Source of the DNA: Rhodotorula mucilaginosa
Lineage: Eukaryota; Basidiomycota; Microbotryomycetes; Sporidiobolales; Sporidiobolaceae
Assembly: GCA_034406715.1 (NCBI GenBank)
Contig: CP137864.1
Coordinates: 868,001-932,000, forward strand
Direction: 5' to 3'
Length of the DNA stretch: 64,000 bases
Shown here one piece after another: positions 1 through 14,567 of this stretch; positions within the stretch are counted from its first letter, which is position 1; each line of letters begins with the position of its first letter. The notes under the pieces are model-generated. The model did no database searches and was not told the DNA's origin. It saw only the letters and a program-made list of their open reading frames with translations. Both the position numbers and the translations under genes were made by a program.

Positions 1-1023
1 AGACGGGCGCGGTCGGAGACGGCGAGAGCCACGGGCTGTTGTTGCCGTACGGTTCCGGCGGCGAAAAGAGGCCGAGCGCGTTGTTGCCGTCGAGGCGGGG
101 TCCCGGCTGGTACTCGTCCATCGGCGGCGTAAGAGGGTACGGGCTGTACGCCGGCATGGGACCGCACAAGGGCTTGACCGGCGGGAAGGTGTACGACAAC
201 GGCGCCTGCGGCTGCTCGGAGCGCGTCGCCGGCTCGAGGTGCTCAAAGTACCCGCGACGCTCCTCTGTCGCTACCGGCGCCGACAGCGGAGTCGGTCCCT
301 GGATGGAATCGCCGAGCCGCCACGTCGTCGTCGTCGTCGTCGTCGTGCTGAACCCTTGCGGTGGCGATGCCACGACCGGCTCGGACGACCTCGCCGGTTG
401 CTGCTGCTGCTGCTGCTGCTGCGGCATGGAGGCACCGCGGAGCTTCTGCTGCTCGAAGCGAATGTTGTGCTCCCACCGACGCCGGCCGACGTTCAGCTTC
501 GGGGGCGGGTCGATCCCGAGTGCCTTGTACTGCGCCTTCTGCTCGCGAGCGAGGCGCTTCCTCGCCTTGACCTCGAGGTTCTCTTCCCTGTGATCCGCAC
601 TCCGGTGAGTGTCAGCTCGCTCTAACTGATCCCGTCGAAGGAAAAGGGGAAAGATGGCGTACGGAGTGACGCGCACATAAGTGCAGCCGACTTTGCGATT
701 CTTGGTGCAGGTGGTGCACGACGGCTGCCGGCCGTCACACTGCGCGGGTGAAGGGGTCCGAAGTCAGCGTGGTCTAGAGCGCCCCTCTCGCGCTGCTGGA
801 CAGCGCACCCGAATCTTCCTGCAAGAGTGGAAAGGCGCTCATCAGCAACTCGGTCGTCCTCGACGCTTCGCTTCCTGTTTTCGACTTACCTTTTCCGGCA
901 CGTCGTGCATGCGATGGACACGCGCTTGAGTCCTTCGCCAGCCGGATCCTCGTCGTCGCTGACCGCCATCGACTTGGCAGAGCGTTTGCGGCGCGAAGGC
1001 GGAGGAGACGCGGCGTCGTGCAT
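1..1023 (-). CDS. Zn2Cys6 fungal transcription factor, N-terminal part (runs off left edge)
   Basis: Read from ATG 1023. Four exons are seen: 1023-890, a 10-nt exon 809-818, 739-663, and 587 down to the window edge. Joined, they give a zinc binuclear cluster spaced C-x2-C-x6-C-x6-C-x2-C-x7-C, beginning ACTTCRKRKIRCDG and ending in KNRKVGCTYV. This DNA-binding module is known only from fungal nuclear regulators. It lies about 40 residues from the start, after a basic stretch (PSRRKRSAKS). After the cluster comes a charged helix-like segment (EENLEVKARKRLAREQ), a Gln7 run, a Thr8 run and a Pro/Ser/Tyr-rich disordered region. No middle-homology domain is visible in the part present, so the target cannot be inferred. 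The intron at 588-662 has a gtacgc donor and a ctgac branch site. A start further upstream would need a non-ATG codon. Confidence 0.8.
323..422 (-). repeat. Two trinucleotide runs coding Thr8 and Gln7
   Basis: Plus-strand (CGT)8 at 323-346 and (CTG)7 at about 400-422 are read on the minus strand as eight Thr and seven Gln codons. Both lie in the disordered part of the zinc-cluster factor. Such runs vary in length between strains. Confidence 0.75.
809..818 (-). other. 10-nt microexon inside the zinc cluster
   Basis: Minus-strand GAAGATTCGG is flanked by ttgcag upstream and gtgcgc downstream. It fills the missing residues between the second and third zinc cysteines: AAA AG | G AAG ATT CGG | TGT GAC reads K-R-K-I-R-C-D, the standard basic patch of the family. 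Without it, the third to sixth cysteines are out of frame. Confidence 0.75.
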
Positions 1024-3122
1024 TGCGAAGGCCAGCAGCTGGACCGATAACAGGCTCTCGAGCAGGGTTGTGTGCGTGTGTACGCCGTGGGAGGACCAGC
1101 AGGGCGGGTGCAAGGGAGGGTGAAAAGGAGCAAAGCGATGAAACCCCCGCAGGCAGAGTCAGAACTCGGCAATAGCGAGTGAGAGATCAGCAGCCAGTTC
1201 CATGAGCCAGCGGAAGGCGGAAGCAGTGTTCTCTAGTTGCGAGTGGTTCTCGCTCGATCACTCGAAGCGAAAGCCTTCGAAGGACTTCGCGGTGCCGATC
1301 AGGAACAACTCGCGTGCCTTGCCCGCGGAGGCAATTACCAGACCAGAGCTTAAACTGATCTGCAAGCGCAGCCCTCGATCGGACCAAGTTCACTCGAGTT
1401 TCTTTTGCGCATGACCGTCGAGAGCAAAAGTTCGGGACACGGGGGCTGTGTTGCGCCACTGGCCAGCGGCAGCGGGACAGATCGCTTCGAGCTAGACTTG
1501 ACACGTGCATGTTGTCATCGCTCGGACCGGGACTCGTCGTGGCGAGTGTACATGCGCCGGCGCAGCGAGCGCGACGTGTAGTACATACAGCTCGAGATCT
1601 CGTTTTTCGGGTGCCACCTTGCCAGATTGGAGCAGATGATGGAAGCAACGAGCGCGATGCTCCGTCCTTGTTCGAGTATGGGAGTGGGCAAATACGGGTC
1701 TATTATATGTATCTCTTCAGGGACAGTTTCCTAGGGGTCCGGTCATCGGCATGTGACAGCGAGCTCGCACTCTCGGCGCCTGAGGGCGGGTCCTCTTGCC
1801 CATGCTCAAGGCCCTTGGTTGCCCTTGGCCCATTTAACGCTGAGTCATGGGACGATCAGTTTTTGAGCGCTCGTATATGAAGTGATCGAAGTATGTTTAA
1901 AGCTTAACAGCAGCAGCCGTGCCATAGGGCATTCCTACAGTTACCAACAGGATCGGCAGTTCAACTGGAAGGAGCCTTTGGAATGAATGCAAAGGGACAG
2001 CCTGGCAGAGTCGACGCCACCAGCTCTGGAAAGTCACGTAGCTATGCAATAGCTTTCAGCAGTTTGGCTGTGTGCGGCGCTGGAGAAAGATCCTCGCTGC
2101 CGTGGGCTTTCACGTGAAAGTGTCAGACTCTCTTTCCTCATCGCGGGTGAGCGACGTGCCTGATCTCTCCTTGCCGAGGAGGGAGCCTTTACCAGATACT
2201 GTAAGGAGCTTGACGATCAATCTTGAGGACCAATCAGAGCAGGTCGACTCCGAGCTTGATCGGGATAGCGTTCTGTTGCCGTGTGTGAGCTGCGAAGTCG
2301 GTCGAGGGGCTGGACCACCGTTCTCGGCCGCAAGTTCGCAACTCGTTCTTTTCCATGACGAGGTCCTGTACGATACATACTGTATCTTCTTTCGTAGATC
2401 AAGTTCGCCCCGCCGAGAGAGCCTTGGCGATCGGACTTTGGGGACGTGCAATGTCATGACATGAATGTGAAGTCCCGTATGATCCTGGGATCGAAGAAAG
2501 TCGACAATCGCACGCTGCCATCGCTGAGCAAAAGCACGCGCTCGCCTATAAGGCCCCATGGACCCTCCGAGGCGCAGAGATGGCGTGATCGTCAGGAGCA
2601 CGAAGCGCGTTCGGAGGAGGAGAGCGCGTTGCAAAGTTTCGAGCTCGGAGAGTACCGGCGAGAAGGCGCTGGGAAAGCTTGCGGCGACTCCGTCAACGCC
2701 TTGTTCTGCCTTTGGGCGCTATATGTCCTCGAGTGATGCTCTCACGTACGTTGGTGGCTGCGGGTGACTCCGAGGCCAAGACCGACACGCGTCGCCCAGG
2801 GAGCTGGTTTGCGGTCGAGAAGGTTGACGAGCCTGTTTTTTCGGACAACCCATAACTATATCACTGCCAGACAATCTGTACTCACTACGAGTAGACCAGG
2901 CTGTTGGGCACCTCTCGTGGTTCGGCTGATGCTGGCGACGGGAAGGCTCCAAAGGAACAAGTTGTACAGACTGCAAGGTTTTGATTTCACCACAAGCGGG
3001 AATGCATCTGCTGCGTCGATCGGTTGACGCCGGAAGCCTAAAAGCAAGCACAAGCTGAGGATCAGCACTCCTTCATGTACGCGGAAAGTGAAGAACGCAC
3101 CTCACATCTCGTATCCAACCGT
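1024..3122. other. 2.1-kb region without a recognised gene
   Basis: This lies between the 5' end of the zinc-cluster gene and the 3' end of the C2H2 gene. Its open frames (for example 2110-2634 minus and 2072-2464 plus) show no domain, no plausible splice chain and no obvious coding bias. It is the longest empty stretch in the window. It may hold the leader and promoter of the transcription factor, or a non-coding transcript. I see nothing specific in it. Confidence 0.4.
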
Positions 3123-5685
3123 TCACTCGCTGTCACTCTCGTCCGAGACGATGATGCGCTTCTTCCTCCTTTTCTTCGTCGGCGGCTCCTCAGCCTCGTC
3201 GCTCTCCGCACCGGCGGTGTTGGAGGCAGCTTTGGCGTTCTGGTACCGCTGCCGCTGATACTCGGCGCGACTCGCCATTTGTTGTTCCGCGTCGGGACCC
3301 TGCGAAGAGGAAAGGAAAGTAAGCATGACTGTAGAATTGCTGGCATGGACATTACGGACATGCTTGAGGATGTAATGGGTCTTGCGCTACACAGAGCGAG
3401 AATCGGAGCGGTCAGCGCAAGCCGGAGCTTCGTGCGAGTTTGAAATGGAAGTGACTCACAGCTTTTGACGAAGGGTACACAAGCTTGCACATCTCGCAAG
3501 TACGCGTCGGACTGCGCTCCGAGACGGGCACGCGATGCCATTCGCGGTGCTCGTCGAGGACCGCTGCCTGCAGAGCTGTCCGCGATGAGAATGGCTGCGA
3601 TGGAACGGGACATAGAGACACCGTGCCGTCGCAAAGTAATCGCCGCAGAGCTTGCACTTGTAGGGCCCGGCAATATTCTGCAGACCGTGGACGTCCTTGA
3701 GATGTCGCGACATGTTTTTCTGTGTTGAGGCGAAAGCGAGTGAGAGAAAGGAGCGGCAGAAGATCATCGCACCAGGCGCACCTTGTTGAGCTCTTTCTTG
3801 CATTCCGGACACGCCATCTTTTCCGTCCTCTTGACCTCCTCGTTCTTCGCCCCGGACGTTCCGCTTGTTGACATTGTTGCTCCCGAGCCCCCCGCGGCGT
3901 TGGCCACTTCTTTCTTCTTTCCTTTGCCTTTGCTCGAGGACGAGGTTGAGGGTTGCGCGGCCGGTGTAGGACGATTAGTCCTGGCCACGGAGTGGGTGTC
4001 ACACGTGCGAGTGCTGAGGTGCGTGACAGGAAGGCGGCATCCGAGCTCGACACAGCTGCAGTCCGTCGTTCCGTATTCATCAGCGCTGTGAGCAAGCCGG
4101 AGCACAGACGACTCGACTTACATCATGTGCTTTGGCGGGTCCTGCGCCCGCTGCAAAAGATCGGCGAGGGGGTCGGAGCTCGTCACCTTGCGCATGGTCG
4201 GGAGGTGACTTGTAGCGCTCGAACGAGCGTTCGACGAGAACGAGGCCGGCGCTTTCGGCTTCGGCGCGGGCAACAGAGCTAAGGTACCAACTGGTCAATC
4301 AAAGAGCATGTCTACCGATCGAGAGGAGACGCGCAACGTACCCTGCGGGTTCCGACGCGCTTGTCCGCCTGCGTTGGTCAATCTCTTGCCCGACCCGATC
4401 GTCTGCCTTCCCAGGTAGCCCGCGAGCGCATCGAGCGACCAGAACTCCGCCACATCTTCTTGGTCGCGCATCGCCTCTTTGACGCCATTCTGCAGCGCCT
4501 GCTTGGCGTTGTTGACGGCCGCGGCCTCCTCGCCGCTCTCGGGGTCGTACAGGTTGAACCGCTTCAGAGTCTTCTTCATGGCGCAACGAAGCTCCCTGAT
4601 GCTTGTCTTGTACGATCCAGTGGCGCCGCCGTTCCGACTGGCGCCGATGGTCGTGTCGGGATCAAAGAGCGGAAAGAGGGTCGAAAGAGCCGAATGCAAG
4701 TTGTACCCGATGCCGCGTGTCCCGACTGAGATGACTGCCTCCGCAATGGGGGTGTACTTCGGTACACTGTGGGAGAAGCGGTACGACGGCGGAATGGCGG
4801 CGTGCGCGGTCAAGTTGTCATGCGCGACCTTGGCCGAGTCGACCTGGATCGCGTACCGGACCCGATACTGCCCATTCACGAAGCCGAAGTCGCGGGCCGC
4901 GAGGACGTCGACAAAGTCGCGGCGTAAAGACGCGAGGTGACCATAAAAGTCGTCGGTGATCCAGGGCGGCGGACTGGAATCCCAGACGCAGACGAGAATG
5001 ATTGGGAGGTCTGGTCTCGGCGCAAGGCGCGTAGACGATCCGGGCAACGAAGTGGAAAGCGTACGAGTGTCGGAGGGGAGAGCAGACTTGCCGGCGATAA
5101 AGGATGAGAGGGGAGGAGGCGGAGGGGGAGGAAGCAGTTTTCGAGGCGGCGGTTGGGGCGGTTTCGACGGGCCGGCGGCAGGAGCCTTGGGCGCGACATT
5201 GATGTTCTTGTCATGAAGAGCTGGACGCGCAGCAGACTCGTTCTCTATTGACAGAAGAAAATAGGTGGTGATCGTCGTCGTCAGCGAAACGATCGACTTG
5301 GAAGCCTCGATGTTATGCTACCGCTTCACTCACCGTCTTTGCTGACGGGCTGCTGCTCTCTTGGCGAGCGTTCAGACTGATTCGAACGTGATCCCGCTGT
5401 CTGCTCGACGTTCGCGGTCGTGTGCGTCGCCGGTGCATTTGATGCGGACGAACTGTTGATGGTGGCAGGAGACACGGCGGGCACCGCGTTCGAGGGTTGG
5501 GCAGGAGGCGGAGGCCGTCCTGAGGTGAGTCCGAGACTCCACCAGCCTTTCAGGACTGCATCACGCGCTTGCTGAGCAGATTGCTCGTCGCGGGCTTGTT
5601 CAGCAGCGAGGAGGGCAGGCGCCTCCTCGGCGCGTAGGCGGTGCCCCCCAAGGGACAGCGCGAGCCCGAGGGTTCGCTTGTGCAT
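3123..5685 (-). CDS. Orphan multi-C2H2 zinc-finger protein
   Basis: ATG at 5685, stop at 3123. Exons read: 5685-5334, 5244-4342, 4278-4122, 4085-3782, 3719-about 3622, about 3590-3460 and 3386-3123; the 3' junction of the fifth exon is uncertain. The N-terminus (MHKRTLGLALSLGG) is followed by a Pro-rich linker and a folded-looking domain of roughly 200 residues beginning near LPIILVCVWDSSPPPW, which I do not recognise. Three zinc fingers follow: ACPECKKELNKKNMSRH...H, YKCKLCGDYF... and RTCEMCKLVYPSSK..H....H. The end is basic then acidic (TKKRRKKRIIVSDESDSE) and looks like a nuclear localisation signal. A nuclear, nucleic-acid-binding role is inferred from the fingers and tail only. It shares a 320-bp divergent promoter with the gene at 6006. 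Confidence 0.7.
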
Positions 5686-6005
5686 GGCTGGAAGCAGGCG
5701 ACCCTGCTCGCTGAGGAGAGAGCGGTGGCAGGAGTGGGCAGTCGATGGCTTCAGCCAACATCGCTCGAAATCGCGACAACGTAGCCTACACAACGTCAGG
5801 ATGTGCGCGAAAGCCGTGCATAGACGTGATTACACTCTGATAAGATCGGACGCATCTACTCCGGCGCCCGTAAGTCTCTTCCTGCGACGTCCAAAATTGT
5901 TTGACCGCTCGACGCGTCGATTCTTTCGCCGCCGCTTCGCCTCCTCCGCCTTTTCTCCACCTCGGACGAAGCTTGTGTCCAGCTCGCGACATACGGATTG
6001 CAAGC
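5686..6005. promoter_or_regulatory. Divergent intergenic region of 320 bp
   Basis: This separates the ATGs of the C2H2 gene (minus) and the orphan gene at 6006 (plus), so it must hold both promoters. The last 100 bases before 6006 are pyrimidine-rich, as is common in leaders of these yeasts. No specific factor site is recognised. Confidence 0.45.
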
Positions 6006-7768
6006 ATGGCCACCTCTGCTGCTTCGACCGCTACCTCGCAAGCAGGGGCAGCGACGAGCGAGCCCGCTGCCGGTCAGCCCGCTGCCGGTCAGCCCGCTCC
6101 GTCGCCGAACGAGATGCTCATCGTCATGCGCGTCTCCAACTGGAAATGGGGACTCGGCAAGAGTGTGAGTTACTTATTGTGTCTGCCAGACGGCAGTCCG
6201 ATCCGTACTGACACCCTGCTCAGCCTCAACTCGACCATGTCATCGAGAAAGCGAAAGCGGGCCTTGTCGGCCTGACTGCTGACGATAACGAGCTACTGTG
6301 AGCACGGCATCACGCGTTGCAGACTTCTACAACGTCGCTGACGGCTTTCGGAGCTCTTGCAGGTACGTGGTTACTACGGATCACGACGCCGCCTGTTCGC
6401 TCGCCGACGAACTCGAGGGGCGTCCGGCTGCAGGAGGGGGACCGATGATGCGCACCGCCGTAAGTCCATTAAGCACGGATCGCTTGCCTACTGACGGCTC
6501 AAGCTGATCCCTTGCATTTACCACTGCGTACAGATCGCGACCGCCGCATGCTGGTTGCGGGGAAAGGACGCTCTGCACGACAAGGCGCCGACCGGGACCG
6601 ACGGGCAACCTCTTCGTTACGGCACCCCGCACTACGACGCTCAAAAATACCCGCCCCTCATCGGACGCGAGAAACAAGTCCAAGCCTCGTTTGTCAGACA
6701 GCCTCTTCCACTCGCGTTCGCCGCTCCCGCGCCCACCCGGCGCAGCGAACCCGAACAAGCGGCTCGCAAGGAGGCGGAACCATCCGTCGCGAGTGCAAGC
6801 GCCGAGACCGAGCCGCGCGGGGTCAAGCGTGCGATCGACCAGGTCGACGGCTCTGCAGACGACTCGCGCTCGGCGGTGTGGATCGCGCCGGCGGGTGGAT
6901 CGACTGCCGACTCGCGCGAGGCGCCGACGGATGTCGCTACGGCGATGGCGACCGAGCAACTTCCGCTCCCGGGTCATCTCGCTCAACCGAGACCCTACAT
7001 CCCTCGCCGTGAAGCCAAAAGGGGCGAACTCGAGCCCGAACCGTGCGGCAAGCCCACTCTCATCTCGACCGGTCCGCAAAGCGACCCACAAGCCTTCGGC
7101 CCGCGAGCTATCCAGAGTCTTTCGCCAGACCTGGTCGCAAAGCGTGTGCTTCCGCCGCACCTTACGAGCTGGAAGCTCGCGCCGTTCACCGGCCAGATCG
7201 AGTACCACGAGGAAGCTTTTCCTCGGACGATGTTCCTGCGTCGAGCCTGGCGCTACGACAACATCCTGCCCGACGATCCGGATGGTCGTCTCGGCTGCCT
7301 TCGACTGCGCTACCTCGTCGGGTCCATGGTTCCCTCGGCCAACTTGACCATGTGAGTGCCGTCGCCCCAGCCGGACGCGGCCTCCATCCAGCGTATGCTG
7401 ATCAGCGCCACTTCTTGTCAAACAGCACCAAGGTCGCCGTCCGTCCTGCGAGCACCTACGGCTTCCGCATCGACTTGTTCATGATCGACGACGACATGAT
7501 GAAAAAGTTCATGCGCGACTACTCGGACGCGGCGCGTCTGACGATCGAAGGCTGGGGCGTCACGGACAAAGAGCAAGAACTACTCGAGCTCGGTGCGCGC
7601 CAATCCGCTGCAAAGCGGCTCGGGATCCAGGCTGCCCAAGCGCACGCTCGAGGCGGACCCGCCCTTTCGGTCAAAGGGACCGCCGCGAACGCCGTCGTCA
7701 TCGGCGCTGGCCGCGGTTCGACGGGCTCGAGCACGACCGACAAGGGTGATACGAAAAATGAGAAGTAG
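6006..7768 (+). CDS. Orphan protein with conserved-looking core
   Basis: ATG at 6006 (MATSAASTATS). Exons read: 6006-6164, 6224-6298, 6363-about 6461, 6535-about 7351 and 7426-7768. The start contains an imperfect tandem repeat (EPAAGQPAAGQPAP). The segment MRVSNWKWGLGKS, spliced to LDHVIEKAKAGLVGLTADD, looks structured and conserved. The middle is Pro/Glu-rich. A second compact block (FRIDLFMIDDDMMKKFMRDY...DAARLTIEGWG) precedes a Gly/Ser/Thr-rich, Lys-ending tail. There is no signal peptide or membrane segment. I do not recognise the family. Four junctions keep the frame and have standard gt/ag signals, so the gene model is better supported than the function. Confidence 0.65.
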
Positions 7769-8061
7769 AAAAGGCGCAGAATCTTGCTTGGTGAGCCCGA
7801 CCTCCTGTCTTGACTCTAAAATGGAGCGAGCTGCTGAGTCTTTGTCCCTGGGCAGCAACAGTAGCTGCTTCGATGCCGTCTTTACTCGAGCTTTTGCATG
7901 ACTCCCGCTGCACGTTGCAGTCCACCTCCGTATGTTACTGTGCAATATCGAACAAGTTAAGCTTAAGTGAAGTCCGCCGAGAGGAATCACTTTCTCGCCG
8001 ATTCTCTCGGATTGGACAGGCAAAGCGTTTCATGCACCACAATCTTTCGTAACTACATCAT

Positions 8062-11152
<3,091 letters not shown>

Positions 11153-12786
11153 GGTGGCGACAAGATAGGTTCGAGGGAGAAGTAGTCTGGCTCGGCGGGG
11201 CGGCTGAAGGAGGAAGGGGGGGAGGGACAGACGAGCTATAGGCTGACTTGTCTGTTGCGTAGATACAGGAACCCCTTTCACAGAGCGGGTCGAGTGGGAG
11301 GAGAGAGCGAGTGACCTTGACCTTGCTCCACTTGGTCGACTCTTGACTTCGTTCCACTCCATTCTACGCACGCGGCACTCTTGCTGGATCACAGGCTGGC
11401 TTCTCTACAATGAATTCAAGCCCACCGCAGTATCTGCCATGGCCTCCGGCTCTACGAGTCCTTGGCCTGACCACCGCCAATCTGCGTCGTCATCCTCTTT
11501 TGCCACTTGCCGCTCTGCCTCGCTCGCTCTCCATGAAACCGATACAGGTTACTGGCTTGCGGACTCTGTCCTGGGTCTTTACTCTCGTCCTGCTGTCCCG
11601 TGTACGGATCGAAAGGCGGGCGGGCAACCCTGTCGCACGTCGTCGTCGTACAACCTTCAGCCTCTTCAGATCGGTGCAGATACGACGAAAACGATTCGAC
11701 GGTCGCCTCGGCTTTGCTCTTTCTGGCTTCGTCGGCTTGCTTGTATACGATGGGCTACGATCGCTCGACTCCGCGCTCTAGGAACGTAATTTGCCCATGC
11801 CGTCGGACTGGGGGACCGGAAAATGGTTGCCACCTTCAACAGGCACGGGGTCATTGATCGCGCAGTCTTGACACGCAATTCCTTGCTATGCGCCCAGTGT
11901 TCGGCAGGAGGCTCGCTGGTCTCGAAAAGCCCCGATCCTTGGGACAGGCGGCATCACCGAACAGGCTCAAAAAAGCAAACATCGCTCTTCAGACACTCTG
12001 CTGCGGACGTGGAGCGGACCAGTCTCGTAACGTCACGGGGAGAGTGACTTGTCGGCTGAGACACCAAATGTGGCGATCTGCGTTCCGATACAGACAACGA
12101 CGGACTGCGCAGCGAAAATGCTTGATGGCGAGGGAAGAGATGGTTGTCGGCCGCGGGTGCACAATCTTCGAGACTCTCTCCGCCATTCACAATTCCAGTC
12201 GTCGCTACCCGTCAGCGAGGTAGTCGCGCTCGGACGGTACGGTAGTTCGCAAAAGATAAGCCGTGGCACGGAGTCTGGCGGCAAACTTTCTCTCTCAACA
12301 ACCAGCGCTCGCGGGGGGAAAAGGAAGACAGATGTGGTCAGCCGCTGCGCCAGAGGCGGGGAATCCGCCAAAGGCTGCCTTCCATTCTCTACAGCATCCA
12401 GATTCCGAGCCGCTACCTCGCTCTCCGGGTATCGCGCTCAGGGGTTCCCAGAACAACTCGAAAGCGATACAGATTTGACGAGGAACAAGTTCTACAGCGG
12501 TTCAATGGAAGCTATACAAGGGGCCGCGGGTCCCGGATGGAAAGAGCGATTTCTTTTCGTTGCGATCCATGGGCGCGGGGGGGGACAAGGGCCAGTATGT
12601 TCGAGTCTCGTTTTTTGTTCGGCGACAACAACCGTTTGGGGAGAGATCCATTTCGGGGGTCAGGTACAGCGTTAGAATGGCGATGCGCGGCGGAGGAGAA
12701 CTGATGTTTGCGGAGGCTCGAGGCTGGTCGGAAAGGAGGAGGAGGAGGAGGAGGAGCGCGCGATAAGCTCCGGAAAGGAAGAGTGT
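11153..12786. other. 1.6-kb region without a recognised gene
   Basis: This contains the CDC48 leader and promoter (nearest 11152) and the downstream region of the acidic orphan gene that ends at 12787. An ATG-started frame at 11410-11781 (123 codons) and another open frame at 12049-12675 show no family resemblance and no convincing splice continuation. I do not call them genes. Confidence 0.4.
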
Positions 12787-14210
12787 CTATGCGACGCTGC
12801 GAGTCCTGGTGCGGTACCGTGCCTGCACGTCCCGCACGAGTGCATAGTCTTCGACCTCGCACGCGCCCGTCCGCAGGCGCTGCGCTAGCTCGTCCAGCTC
12901 GGCGTGGCTGACGCGCTGCGCGGGAGGTCGAGTCGGTACGAACTCGAGCATGTCGCCGTCGAGCGGGTCGAGGAGGATGTCGATCTCGTCGTCGTCGTCT
13001 CCACACAGATCCTCGTCGTCCTCTTCTTCTTCTTCGTCGTCGTCGTCACCGATGCCGCCGCCGGTCGTGCCATCGCCGGCGCCTATTGAAGGCGCCAAGT
13101 CGGACGCGCGCGACTGCAGCATACTGCCACCGCCGAGTCCGAACAGGGCATCGCGAGCGGACCTCTCACTCTCCCACCTTCGCATGCGCTCGACGAACCC
13201 TTCCCCCTCCGCGTGCGTCGCATGCCGGAGTTGCTCGAAAGCCGCGCGGTGGAGCGACTCGGCTTGCCCGAGCTCTTCGGAGGCGGCGGCGGCGACGACG
13301 GGGTCCCACACGGGCGGGAGGGCGTTGCTCTCGGTCAGCATTGGCGAGCAGCTACCACACGACGAAGAGCGGCGCAGGCTCGGCGGTCGCATCGACGGAT
13401 TGGTCAGGACGAGAGTCGTCCGACTGCGAGAAGAGGACGTGGTGGCGGCGGGTAGGTTGGGCGGATAGGGGCGCGGTGGCGGCGAATGGGGCGAAGAGGA
13501 AGTGGACGGCAGCGACGAGTCTCCCGGCGAGTCGGACGCGAACGACGAGTCGTCGAACGAGCCCTTTGACGACGCGAGGGACGCGTTCGAGGACGATAGA
13601 GCGGCGGCGTCGTCGTCGGTCGAGGCGTTGCGACTCCTGCTGCTCGTACTGGGCAGGGCAAACTCGGTCGCCGATGTGCAGAACGCTGCTGCTGCGTCGG
13701 CGGGAAAAGGTGCCGGGACGGCGGTGGGAGGGTACGCTTGCGGTGCTGCGTGGGTGCGCAGGGCAAAGGGGTTCGGGGTCGCCCAGAAGGAGCTGTAGTA
13801 GAGATCCTCCTCGGGCGCTTCGAAGAGCGGCAGGGCTTGCTTGAGTGGCGAATGCGACGCGAGCGGCGACTCCCCACCCTGCGAAAGAAAAACACGATCA
13901 GCTCGCCTGAACGGGTCCTGCGCGAATCCACTAGAAAGTGAGCTCGACTGACAGTAGTACACCTTGTCCGCTTCATGCGCTTGATGCCCGGCTTGCTCGG
14001 GGAGCGGTGATCAGTCCAGAGGGATGCGGCGGGAGACGAGGGCGAGGCATTCGAGATGACCGACAAGGACGACGAGCGCCTGCGTGTTCGTCCGAGCGGT
14101 CTGGATGGGATCGGAGCAGCGACTGCACCCTGCATCAGAGCTGCAGCGGGTGACGGTCTGTAGACAACAGAGGCGAGAGGAGTCGACCTCGAGGAGGCGA
14201 AAGTCGTCAT
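12787..14210 (-). CDS. Orphan disordered protein with acidic C-terminal block
   Basis: ATG at 14210 (MTTFASSRSTPLASVVYRPS), stop at 12787. One intron is placed with donor gtcagt after RCTT and acceptor ttcgcag before GGESPLASHSPLKQ, which keeps the frame. The body is Ser/Pro-rich and low in hydrophobic residues. A likely helical block (LGQAESLHRAAFEQLRHATH) is followed by a long Asp/Glu tract (around DDDDEEEEEDDEDLCGDDDD). The end is more ordered (LDELAQRLRTGACEVEDY) and basic. No family is recognised. The basic SRPLGRTRRRSSSLS stretch could be a phosphorylated nuclear or 14-3-3 site; that is inference only. Confidence 0.6.
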
Positions 14211-14567
14211 CTCTCGATGACCACACCGGACCGATGCAGGCTTGTTTTGTTGAGCTGTATGATACTGTCGGAGGAATTGTCTGTAGGCTAGATACTCGCC
14301 TCGAGGCGATCTCGGTGACCAGCTGGAATTCCGCGGTCGGCCGCGGTGAGCCGACCGCTTCCGGTCCAATCTCGCCTGGGGTTGCGTGGGTTAGAGACGC
14401 ACAGCTGTGCATACGAGCTCGTCGCTGCTCAAGAGACACGCCTTGGTCGGATCAGATTCTGGCGAACCGGCTTCCCATCCGCTCCCTTTGAGCGCCGACG
14501 CTGGACTGCACGCCGCAACACACACACACACACTCCGATCTCTACCGAGCAAGCCTATGGACCAGAG
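14211..14567. promoter_or_regulatory. Divergent intergenic region with a CA microsatellite
   Basis: This 357-bp stretch separates the ATGs of the acidic orphan (minus) and the mitochondrial carrier (plus). A short (CA)n run lies at about 14518-14533, some 35 bases upstream of the carrier ATG. No other site is recognised. Confidence 0.45.

Noticed and set aside
2110-2634. 174-codon minus-strand frame in the empty 2.1-kb region
   Set aside because: It is rich in Arg/Ser/Leu without pattern, and no family or exon structure supports it.
11410-11781. 123-codon ATG frame with possible membrane segment
   Set aside because: It lies in the CDC48 upstream region and has no recognisable homologue. Too weak to call from sequence alone.
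12049-12675. 208-codon open frame on the plus strand
   Set aside because: It has no conserved block and no splice partners, and its composition is like the flanking non-coding DNA.
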